The notes below the pieces were generated by a model. It ran no database searches. It was not told the DNA's origin and was given only the letters and a program-made list of their open reading frames with translations. From Aestuariispira insulae (GTDB taxonomy: Bacteria > Pseudomonadota > Alphaproteobacteria > UBA8366 > Aestuariispiraceae), in NCBI RefSeq assembly GCF_003385955.1, contig NZ_QRDW01000011.1, positions 1 to 64,000 on the forward strand: a stretch of 64,000 nt of DNA, given 5' to 3'. Positions 25,064 to 32,315 of this stretch are shown piece by piece. The translations under genes were made by a program, and so were the position numbers. How positions within the stretch are numbered: position 1 is the stretch's first letter; the number at the start of each line of letters is the position of its first letter.

Positions 25064-25351
25064 ATGATCATTCATCATCCATTGTTGGGCCCCCGGGATG
25101 CGGCTGAATTTTATGTGCTGGGTGACGCGGCCCTGATCGACCGCCCGGACGGGCAGGCGGAGGATGCGGCAGAGCGGTTCTATGGCTATCTCTATCTCAG
25201 GGACAATCCGGCGGGTGAACATCGCGAGCTCTGGTATCATGAACAGGGCGACCGTTCCTGGCTGGTGGTGACCCGCGATACGCTGACCCATGAAATTAAG
25301 AAAGTGGAGCTGGCGCGCGATGTGGCGCTGCAAAAAGGGCGTGGCCAATGA
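25064..25351 (+). CDS. soxD: Sarcosine oxidase delta subunit, zinc cysteines missing
   Basis: A 95-residue SoxD-like protein, small subunit of the tetramer. The framework is preserved: GPRDAAEF near residue 9, YLYLRDNPAGEHRELWYHEQ, and VTRDTLTHEI. In characterised SoxD proteins a zinc ion is held by a CPxCG pair, a His and a later Cys. Here the first pair reads H-P-L-L-G and the later Cys is Asp (QGDRSW); only the His of WYHEQ remains. This copy therefore probably binds no zinc. It overlaps soxA by 4 bp. Confidence 0.88.
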   Translation: MIIHHPLLGPRDAAEFYVLGDAALIDRPDGQAEDAAERFYGYLYLRDNPAGEHRELWYHEQGDRSWLVVTRDTLTHEIKKVELARDVALQKGRGQ

Positions 25352-28296
25352 CCCAGGTTTTCAGGATTGAGGGCGGGCTGATCAACCGCGCCAAACCGCT
25401 TAGTTTCCAGTTTAATGGCCGGGCGATGCAGGGCTATGAAGGCGACACACTGGCCTCCGCTCTGCTGGCCAACGGCCAGCGACTGGTTGGTCGCTCCTTC
25501 AAATATCACCGGCCGCGCGGGATCTTCACTGCTGGATCAGAAGAACCCAATGCCCTGGTGCAATTGCGCGAGGGCGCATTCCAGGAACCCAATACACGGG
25601 CAACGGTGGCGGAATTGTTCGACGGGCTGACCGCCCGGTCGCAAAACCACCGTGGTTCCCTGGAATTTGACCTGATGGCGGTCAACGATCTTCTATCTCC
25701 TTTCCTGACAGCGGGTTTTTATTACAAGACTTTCATGTGGCCCAAGGCTTTCTGGGAGACGCTTTATGAGCCGGTGATCCGCGCGGCGGCTGGCCTGGGG
25801 CGGCTCTCGATGGAAGAAGACCCGGACAAATATGACAAGGGCTTCCTGCATTGTGACCTGCTGGTGATTGGTGCAGGCCCGGCGGGGTTGAGCGCGGCCC
25901 TGCTCGCCGGCCGATCCGGCGCGCGGGTGATCCTGGCGGATGAGGATTTCCGCATGGGCGGGCGGCTGAATGCGGAAACGCTGGCGATCGGGGATCAGAC
26001 CGGGGCCGATTGGGCGGCATCAACGGTGGCGGAACTGGCGGCCATGGCCAATGTTAGCCTGATGCCGCGCACCACTGTCTATGGCGCTTATGATCATGGC
26101 ATCTATGGTGCGTTGGAGCGGAGAACCGACCATCTCGCCCACAGCAATGGTAAGCCCCGCCAGGTCCTGTGGCGGATCTATTCCAAGCGAACGGTGCTGT
26201 GCGCCGGGGCGACCGAGCGGCCCATCGCCTTTGGCAATAATGACCGGCCTGGCGTGATGCTGGCAGGGGCGGTCCGTGCCTATGTGAACCGCTATGGTGC
26301 GGCGCCGGGCAAACGGGTTGCGGTTTTCACCAATAATGATGATGGCTGGCGCACGGCGCATGACCTGGCGGCAAAAGGGATCGCGGTGGCCGCGGTCATT
26401 GATGTGCGGGAAAAAGCCGGTGTCACAGCGCCCAACGGCGTGGAAAGTTTCTTGGGCTGCCGGGTGGTTGATATAAAAGGCCGCAAAGGGATTAAATCTG
26501 TGATCCTTTCAAACGGCCAGGCAATCCTGACGGATTGTCTGGCGGTATCAGGCGGATGGAATCCCAATGTGCATCTCACCTGTCATCAGCGTGGCAAGCC
26601 CGTATGGCGCGAGGAATTGAATGCCTTTGTGCCGGGGAGGGACCTGCCGGTGGGCATGGTTGTCGCGGGGGCGGCGAAGGGCGAGATGACCCTGGGCGCG
26701 GCCCTGAAGGATGGCGCGGACCAGGCGGCAGAGGTTTTAACAGCACTCGGGCGTTCCGTCCCCGCCGGGGATAGGCCGACGGCAGAAGATGAACCTAGCA
26801 CCGGCACGGCTTTTTGGTATGTGAAAGAGAGCAGTAAACGCGCCTGGCTGGATTTGCAAAATGATGTGACGGTCAAGGATGTGAAACTCTCCCAACAGGA
26901 GGGGTTCCGGTCAGTTGAGCATCTTAAACGTTATACCACGCTGGGCATGGCGACCGACCAGGGCAAGACCGCGAATATCCCGGCCCTGGCGGTGATGGCG
27001 GATTGCACCGGAAAAACCATTCCGGAAACCGGGACCACCATTTTCCGACCGCCCTATACACCGGTGCCTATCGGTGCGCTCGGTGGCCGGGCCAGGGGGC
27101 GGAATTTCCGCCCGACCCGCCTGACCACCAGTCACCAATGGGCGCAGGATCAAGGTGCGGTTTTTGTCGAGGTTGGGCCGTGGCTGCGGGCGCAATGGTA
27201 TCCTAAAGAGGGGGAAACCCATTGGCGCGACAGCGTGGATAGGGAAGTCAAAGGCACCAGAAGGTCGGTCGGGATCTGCGATGTGACCACCTTGGGCAAG
27301 ATCGATGTCCAGGGCCGGGATGCGGCGGAATTTCTTAACCGGGTCTATGCCAACGGCTTTGCCAAACTGGCGGTGGGCCGGGTGCGCTATGGCCTGATGC
27401 TGCGCGAGGATGGCATGGTCATGGATGATGGCACCACGGCCAGGCTGGGGGAATGTCACTATGTCATGACCACCACGACCGCCAATGCGGTCAACGTCTT
27501 CCGTCATTTGGAATTCTGCCGTCAGTGCCTGTGGCCGGGCATGGATGTCCATATCATTTCTGCAACCGAGCAATTTGCCCAATATGCGGTGGCGGGACCC
27601 AATGCCAGGAATGTGCTGCAAAAGATCGTTGATCCGGAATTTGACCTCTCCAACGAGGGGTTTCCCTTCATGGCCTGTGGCGAGGTCACGGTCTGCGGCG
27701 GCACACAGGCCCGACTGTTCCGGATCTCCTTTTCCGGTGAGCTGGCGTATGAAGTCGCGGTTCCGGCCCGTTATGGTGATGCCATGATCCGTGCCCTGAT
27801 GCAGGCGGGGGCAGAATATGATGCCGTGCCGTATGGCACGGAGGCGCTTTCGGTCATGCGGATCGAAAAGGGCCATCCTGTGGGCAATGAGCTGACCGGC
27901 CAGACCACGGCGCGCGATCTGGGGATGGCGCGCATGGTTTCCAAGAAAAAAGACTGCATTGGCAATGTATTGTCCGAACGGGACGGCCTGAATGACGAAG
28001 ACGGACTGGCCCTGGTTGGGTTCAAGCCGGTGGATCGTTCAAGAAGCCTGAAGGCAGGTGCACATTTCGTCGCAAAGGGTAAGCCGGTGACCACAGAAAA
28101 TGATGAAGGCTGGATGAGCTCTGTCGCCTATTCGCCGGAACTGGGCCATGCCATCGGCCTCGGGTTCATCAGGCGCGGGGCAGAGCGCCATGGTGAGATT
28201 GTGGTGGCAGCGGATCTGCTGCGCGGGGAACTGACCGAGGTCGAGATTACCTCGGCCCATTTCATTGATCCGGAAGGGGAGCGGTTGCGTGGCTGA
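25348..28296 (+). CDS. soxA: Sarcosine oxidase alpha subunit
   Basis: A 982-residue subunit. The N-terminal ferredoxin-like fold includes YEGDTLASALLANG. A nucleotide-binding domain starts near residue 170 with LLVIGAGPAGLSAALLAGRSG and binds NAD. The C-terminal third, from about residue 600, is a GcvT-type folate domain, with DVTTLGKIDVQGRDA, YGLMLREDGMVMDDG and RISFSGELAYEV. It collects formaldehyde-level carbon on tetrahydrofolate. Length matches the family. It overlaps soxD and soxG by a few bases, indicating translational coupling. Confidence 0.93.
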   Translation: MTQVFRIEGGLINRAKPLSFQFNGRAMQGYEGDTLASALLANGQRLVGRSFKYHRPRGIFTAGSEEPNALVQLREGAFQEPNTRATVAELFDGLTARSQNHRGSLEFDLMAVNDLLSPFLTAGFYYKTFMWPKAFWETLYEPVIRAAAGLGRLSMEEDPDKYDKGFLHCDLLVIGAGPAGLSAALLAGRSGARVILADEDFRMGGRLNAETLAIGDQTGADWAASTVAELAAMANVSLMPRTTVYGAYDHGIYGALERRTDHLAHSNGKPRQVLWRIYSKRTVLCAGATERPIAFGNNDRPGVMLAGAVRAYVNRYGAAPGKRVAVFTNNDDGWRTAHDLAAKGIAVAAVIDVREKAGVTAPNGVESFLGCRVVDIKGRKGIKSVILSNGQAILTDCLAVSGGWNPNVHLTCHQRGKPVWREELNAFVPGRDLPVGMVVAGAAKGEMTLGAALKDGADQAAEVLTALGRSVPAGDRPTAEDEPSTGTAFWYVKESSKRAWLDLQNDVTVKDVKLSQQEGFRSVEHLKRYTTLGMATDQGKTANIPALAVMADCTGKTIPETGTTIFRPPYTPVPIGALGGRARGRNFRPTRLTTSHQWAQDQGAVFVEVGPWLRAQWYPKEGETHWRDSVDREVKGTRRSVGICDVTTLGKIDVQGRDAAEFLNRVYANGFAKLAVGRVRYGLMLREDGMVMDDGTTARLGECHYVMTTTTANAVNVFRHLEFCRQCLWPGMDVHIISATEQFAQYAVAGPNARNVLQKIVDPEFDLSNEGFPFMACGEVTVCGGTQARLFRISFSGELAYEVAVPARYGDAMIRALMQAGAEYDAVPYGTEALSVMRIEKGHPVGNELTGQTTARDLGMARMVSKKKDCIGNVLSERDGLNDEDGLALVGFKPVDRSRSLKAGAHFVAKGKPVTTENDEGWMSSVAYSPELGHAIGLGFIRRGAERHGEIVVAADLLRGELTEVEITSAHFIDPEGERLRG

Positions 28297-28858
28297 TATT
28301 ATTTTGAAGGCAAAGAGCCCGCTGGATGGTTTTTCCCGGGATTGGCCCGGAATCACCCTGCGCGAAGTGACCGGGCGCGCTCTGGTTTCTGTTTCCATCC
28401 CACATGGCGGTGAGGCGGCCTTGGGGCAAAAACTGTCCCAGGTTTATGGCACTATCATCCCTGCGGTCGGGGAAAGCACCGCCAGTCCGGTGGATAATGC
28501 CCACCTGTTGGGATTGGCCAGGGATCAGTTTTTCATATTGTTCGACGAAGGCGGGCAGGCGCCCTTGGCGGCGGTATCGGCGAAACTGGCGGAGGTGGCC
28601 TATCTGACGGATCAATCCGACAGTTGGGCGATGTTGCACATCTCCGGGCCCAACAGCCGGGCGGCGCTGGCGCGTATCTGCCTGCTGGATCTGCATCCGG
28701 ACCATTTCCAGACCGGGCAGGTAGCCAGAACGGTAATGGAGCATCTGGGCGTAATCATCCTGCGGGACGGGGCGGATTCCTTCCTGTTGCTTTCGGCCCG
28801 GTCCTCGGCGCAGAGTTTTTTGCATGCTGTGACGGTTTCAGCAGAGAATGTCACCTGA
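28289..28858 (+). CDS. soxG: Sarcosine oxidase gamma subunit
   Basis: A 189-residue SoxG-like protein, related to a fragment of the GcvT fold and needed for complex integrity. Recognisable parts are the early LREVTGRALVSVSIPHGG, the mid DQFFILFDEGG and the late ISGPNSRAALARICLLDLHPD and RDGADSFLLLSARSSAQSF. GTG 28289 overlaps the soxA stop and follows AGGGGAG; an in-frame start at 28265 adds unconserved residues. Divergence of this subunit is usual. It converges with zevB, three bases apart. Confidence 0.85.
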   Translation: MADIILKAKSPLDGFSRDWPGITLREVTGRALVSVSIPHGGEAALGQKLSQVYGTIIPAVGESTASPVDNAHLLGLARDQFFILFDEGGQAPLAAVSAKLAEVAYLTDQSDSWAMLHISGPNSRAALARICLLDLHPDHFQTGQVARTVMEHLGVIILRDGADSFLLLSARSSAQSFLHAVTVSAENVT

Positions 28859-28861
28859 CGT

Positions 28862-29830
28862 TTAAAGGCCCAGAGGGTGGGCCGTTTGCCAGGAATTGGC
28901 CAGCAGGGATCCGCCCAATGCGACCAGCAGTAAACCGCCGGACAGGGCGACGGCCATGCCGCCGACCATGAACAGGCGGCCACTGCCCTGCGCCACCAGG
29001 CGACCGGCCAGGTTCCTTGCATTCACCGCCACCAGGGCCAGAACCGCCACGGCGATGGCGGTGCCCAGCGACATGGCGGCAACCGCCGCGACACCGGCGG
29101 CCGATAGTTTCAGCGCCTTGGCAAAGACCAGCACCAATACTGCGCCGCTGCAGGGGCGAAGCCCAATGGACAGAATCACGCCAAGCGCGGTTTTCCAATT
29201 GCCCTCCAACTGGTCGGCGGTGGGGGCATGGGCATGACCGCAGCTTGAACAGGTAGTATCATGCCCCTGATGATGGTCATGATGGTGGTGGTCATGATGA
29301 TGATTATGGCTGTGTGACGCTGAAGCGGTCCGCAGACCAATTACCGCCTTGGCCGCCCGCCAGACCAGCATGATGCCGATCAGGGCGACCAGGGCATAAC
29401 TCATCCGTTCCGACCAGGTGACCGCTTCCGAGGTTTCCCTCGGCAGCCAGCCTGCCAGATAAATCAGGCCGTATACCAGGACCAGTGCCACCAGTCCCTG
29501 GCAGAAGGCGGCCAGCGTGGCCAGCAGAATTCCGCGTCCGACCTTTTCCTTTTGTGTGACCAGATAGGTGGTCAACACCACCTTGCCGTGACCGGGGCCG
29601 GCGGCATGGAACACCCCATAGAGGAAACTGGCCAGGATCAGGGCCCAGGCCGCTGAAAAGCCGCCATCATTCTTCAAGGTCTTCAAACCTTCGGTCAGAT
29701 CCGCATGAAAGGCCTTTTGCTGGGCAATCACCCATTGCAGGAACTCTCCCCAGATGGAGACATCATTACCGGCACCCGCGGCGGCCATGGCTAGACCGGA
29801 CAAGAGCAGGAGGGGGATCACGAACCGCAT
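28862..29830 (-). CDS. zevB: NicO-family metal permease, ZevB-like
   Basis: A 322-residue membrane protein of the NicO (nickel/cobalt transporter) superfamily. About six to seven helices are visible, with family motifs FHAAGPGHGKVVL near residue 75 and GLRPCSGAVLVLVFAKAL near 228. A His-rich cytoplasmic or periplasmic loop, HSHNHHHDHHHH, precedes the second motif. It overlaps the DUF1007 gene upstream by 13 bp. In Haemophilus influenzae the DUF1007/NicO pair ZevA-ZevB imports zinc, and the Zur box ahead of the pair argues for zinc here instead of nickel or cobalt. Confidence 0.82.
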   Translation of the reverse strand: MRFVIPLLLLSGLAMAAAGAGNDVSIWGEFLQWVIAQQKAFHADLTEGLKTLKNDGGFSAAWALILASFLYGVFHAAGPGHGKVVLTTYLVTQKEKVGRGILLATLAAFCQGLVALVLVYGLIYLAGWLPRETSEAVTWSERMSYALVALIGIMLVWRAAKAVIGLRTASASHSHNHHHDHHHHDHHQGHDTTCSSCGHAHAPTADQLEGNWKTALGVILSIGLRPCSGAVLVLVFAKALKLSAAGVAAVAAMSLGTAIAVAVLALVAVNARNLAGRLVAQGSGRLFMVGGMAVALSGGLLLVALGGSLLANSWQTAHPLGL

Positions 29831-30465
29831 GAAACCGTCACCTGTTCCGCGAAGCTGAGACCAAGGTCATTACCGCCGCTCTCGGTCTTGTCGAGCGATG
29901 CGGCATAGGAGGCAACCGACGGGTCCGGGTTCGGCTTGGTCAGGGTGAAATCACATCCCGTCGGCGCGCCATCCATGATCACGGCGTCATTCCCATCCAC
30001 ATGCAGCATCTCCACATAATAGCTGGGGTCAAAAATCGCGTAGGTGAAAGGGCTCTCCGATAGGGGGAGTGGCGTTTCAAACGGCAGGGTAAAGCTCATT
30101 TCCAGCCGGTCCTGACGCATGCTGCTGACGATATTGTCAGGCAGACCATAGGCGGGTTGTGCATCATTCTGGCGGGCCAGGGTGAAATAATCATAGTCGC
30201 GCAGGTTGCTCAGATTTGATTTCGCCAACAGGTCCAAGGCGTCCTGATCGGGTTTGCCGTCACCATCCTTATCCTGGCCGTCGGTTGCATACGCGCTGTA
30301 AAATTCGTCAAACAGCCAATGCTGGCGCAAGGCCGTGATCCGGCCTTCCTGATCGAACAGCACTTCGACCCGGATATCGACAAATGCGTGGGGATGTGCC
30401 AACGCGCCGGAGAGCGGAATTAGTGTCGGTAACAGGACAATCAAATACTTGAAAAACGGACGCAT
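29818..30465 (-). CDS. zevA: DUF1007 periplasmic protein, ZevA-like
   Basis: A 215-residue exported protein of the DUF1007 family. The signal peptide ends at LSGALA, and the mature protein begins with the family-defining HPHAFVDIRVEVLFDQ, whose histidines are probable metal ligands. It also contains LRQHWLFDEFYS and FAIFDPSYY-like TYAIFDPSYYVEM. It is first in a two-gene operon with the NicO-type permease and has a Zur box 22-38 bp upstream. It likely delivers zinc to the permease; that follows ZevA of Haemophilus and is inferred. Confidence 0.82.
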   Translation of the reverse strand: MRPFFKYLIVLLPTLIPLSGALAHPHAFVDIRVEVLFDQEGRITALRQHWLFDEFYSAYATDGQDKDGDGKPDQDALDLLAKSNLSNLRDYDYFTLARQNDAQPAYGLPDNIVSSMRQDRLEMSFTLPFETPLPLSESPFTYAIFDPSYYVEMLHVDGNDAVIMDGAPTGCDFTLTKPNPDPSVASYAASLDKTESGGNDLGLSFAEQVTVSCGS

Positions 30466-30486
30466 GAGGGACTTTCACTGATAATT

Positions 30487-30507
30487 TGACGTTACTATGT
30501 AACATGC
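30487..30507 (-). promoter_or_regulatory. Zur box upstream of zevAB
   Basis: GTTAC-TAT-GTAAC (30491-30503) is a perfect 5-bp inverted repeat, with flanking TGAC and ATG, 26 bp from the zevA start. It matches the two boxes in front of znuA/znuC (61478-61503), which are adjacent to the zur gene. Zinc-loaded Zur should repress zevAB. Confidence 0.8.
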
Positions 30508-30725
30508 CGTCCAAGTGACGCAAAGTCCTCAATTGTGACATTTCTTGGATATGCCAGCTGCCGAGTTAACGCCTATGATTGATTTGCCGTTATTTTCCTT
30601 CCCATGTCAGTATTGGCACATTTTGAGGCGCTAACGGAAAACCTGCTTGCCATCGTTTCAGGCTCACTAAGAGACATCGAGCCGCGCTTGTCGCGGGTTG
30701 AACAGAAACGGAAAGGCGGGCGAAA

Positions 30726-32264
30726 ATGGCACGCGAAAGACGGCGGCGGTCCAGAAATGGACAGTCTGACCGGACAGACAATCACATTCCCCAATTGCCC
30801 TGGCGGATGATCAGAAATCCGAACAAGCCTTATGAGCTTTTTGATGAGGATCAGATCGACGCCATCCACAAGACATCCATGCGCATCCTGTCGGAGCTTG
30901 GCCTTCGGGTGATGGGCGATAATGTACTGGACCTCTTCGAACAGGCCGGTGCCAAGGTTGACCGGTCTGAAAAGACGGTCAGGATTGATGAGGATCTGGT
31001 CAACGATGCGCTTGCCACCGTGCCTTCATCCTTCACATTGACCCCGCGCAATGGGGATAAAAAAATATCATTGGGTGGCGATCATATGGTGTTCGGCCTG
31101 GTGGCGGGGCCGCCCAATGTCCATGATCGGGTCAATGGCCGCCGGTCGGGCAATTACCAGGATTATGTCAATTTCACCAAGCTGGCCCACCATTTCAATG
31201 CGATCCATATGATCGGCAACCAGGTCTGTGCGCCGATTGAAATGCCGGCCAACTCCCGCCATCTGGATACCTATAATGCCAACATCACCTATTCTGACCT
31301 GGCCTTCCATGTGACGGCCATCGGGCGCGGCCGGGCGCTGGATGGGATCAATATGATGGCGATCAGCCGGGGCATCTCGGTTGAGGATATGAAGACTGAC
31401 CCGGGTGTAATCACGATCATTTCCGTCAATTCACCCAGATTGCTGGATGACGCCATGGCCGATGGTCTGATTACCATGGCCGAACATGGCCAGCCCTGTT
31501 CCATCACGCCTTTCACCCTGATGGGGGCGATGACGCCGGTGACCCTGCCGGCAGCACTGGCGCAGCAGAATGCCGAGGCATTGTTCGGCGTGGTGCTGAC
31601 CCAGCTGGTCAATCCGGGCGCGCCGGTCATGTATGGTTCTTTCACCTCCAATGTGGATATGAGGTCCGGCGCGCCGGCCTTTGGCACGCCGGAAAATACC
31701 AAGGCCAATATTGTCGGCGGCCAGTTGGCCCGCCGCTATGGCATTCCTTACCGCACGTCGAACGCCAATGCGTCCAACTGTGTGGATCTGCAGGCGGCCT
31801 ATGAAACCGGGAATGCCACCTGGGGTGCGGTCTTAGGCGGGGCCAACATCATCTATCATGCAGCGGGCTGGCTGGAAGGCGGCCTGACCGCCAGTTACGA
31901 AAAACTGGTGCTGGATGTGGAAATCTTGCAGCAGATGATGGAATTCATGACGCCTGTCAAATTCGATGAGGATGAATTGGCATTCGAAGCCATGAAACAG
32001 GTCCCGTCCGGCGGTCATTTTTTTGGCATCGATCATACCATGCAGCGCTATGAAAACGCCTTTTACCGGCCCATGCTGTCCGACTGGACCAATTATGAAA
32101 ACTGGGAGCTGGCGGGCGCCAAGGACGCGCTCACCCGGGCGACTGAAATCTGGCAGAAAGCCTTGGTGGAATATGAACAGCCCGCCCTGGACCCGGCGAT
32201 CCGGGAAGAACTGGACGCCTATATGGCCAAACGCCGGGAAGAGATCGGTGACGGGGAACCCTAA
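30726..32264 (+). CDS. MttB-superfamily methyltransferase (non-pyrrolysine)
   Basis: A 512-residue member of the trimethylamine methyltransferase family. The basic start MARERRRRSRNG and NPNKPYELFDEDQIDAIH are typical, followed by the TIM-barrel region containing TPFTLMGAMTPVTLPAALAQQNAEAL, VMYGSFTSNVDM and AGWLEGGLTASYEKLVLD. The frame contains no in-frame amber codon, so it is a pyrrolysine-free homologue, like glycine betaine methyltransferase MtgB or proline betaine demethylases. A quaternary amine is the likely substrate. No corrinoid protein lies in the window. A gene for a dimethylglycine-dehydrogenase-like enzyme follows 51 bp later, suggesting sequential demethylation. Confidence 0.85.
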   Translation: MARERRRRSRNGQSDRTDNHIPQLPWRMIRNPNKPYELFDEDQIDAIHKTSMRILSELGLRVMGDNVLDLFEQAGAKVDRSEKTVRIDEDLVNDALATVPSSFTLTPRNGDKKISLGGDHMVFGLVAGPPNVHDRVNGRRSGNYQDYVNFTKLAHHFNAIHMIGNQVCAPIEMPANSRHLDTYNANITYSDLAFHVTAIGRGRALDGINMMAISRGISVEDMKTDPGVITIISVNSPRLLDDAMADGLITMAEHGQPCSITPFTLMGAMTPVTLPAALAQQNAEALFGVVLTQLVNPGAPVMYGSFTSNVDMRSGAPAFGTPENTKANIVGGQLARRYGIPYRTSNANASNCVDLQAAYETGNATWGAVLGGANIIYHAAGWLEGGLTASYEKLVLDVEILQQMMEFMTPVKFDEDELAFEAMKQVPSGGHFFGIDHTMQRYENAFYRPMLSDWTNYENWELAGAKDALTRATEIWQKALVEYEQPALDPAIREELDAYMAKRREEIGDGEP

Positions 32265-32315
32265 GAGACAAAAATCAGGTCAAACAATCGCGTATCGTTT
32301 AAGGGATCAATTGCG

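Noticed and set aside
30726-32264. True pyrrolysine-containing trimethylamine methyltransferase
   Set aside because: The frame has no in-frame amber codon and no pyl genes lie nearby, so it is a pyrrolysine-free homologue.
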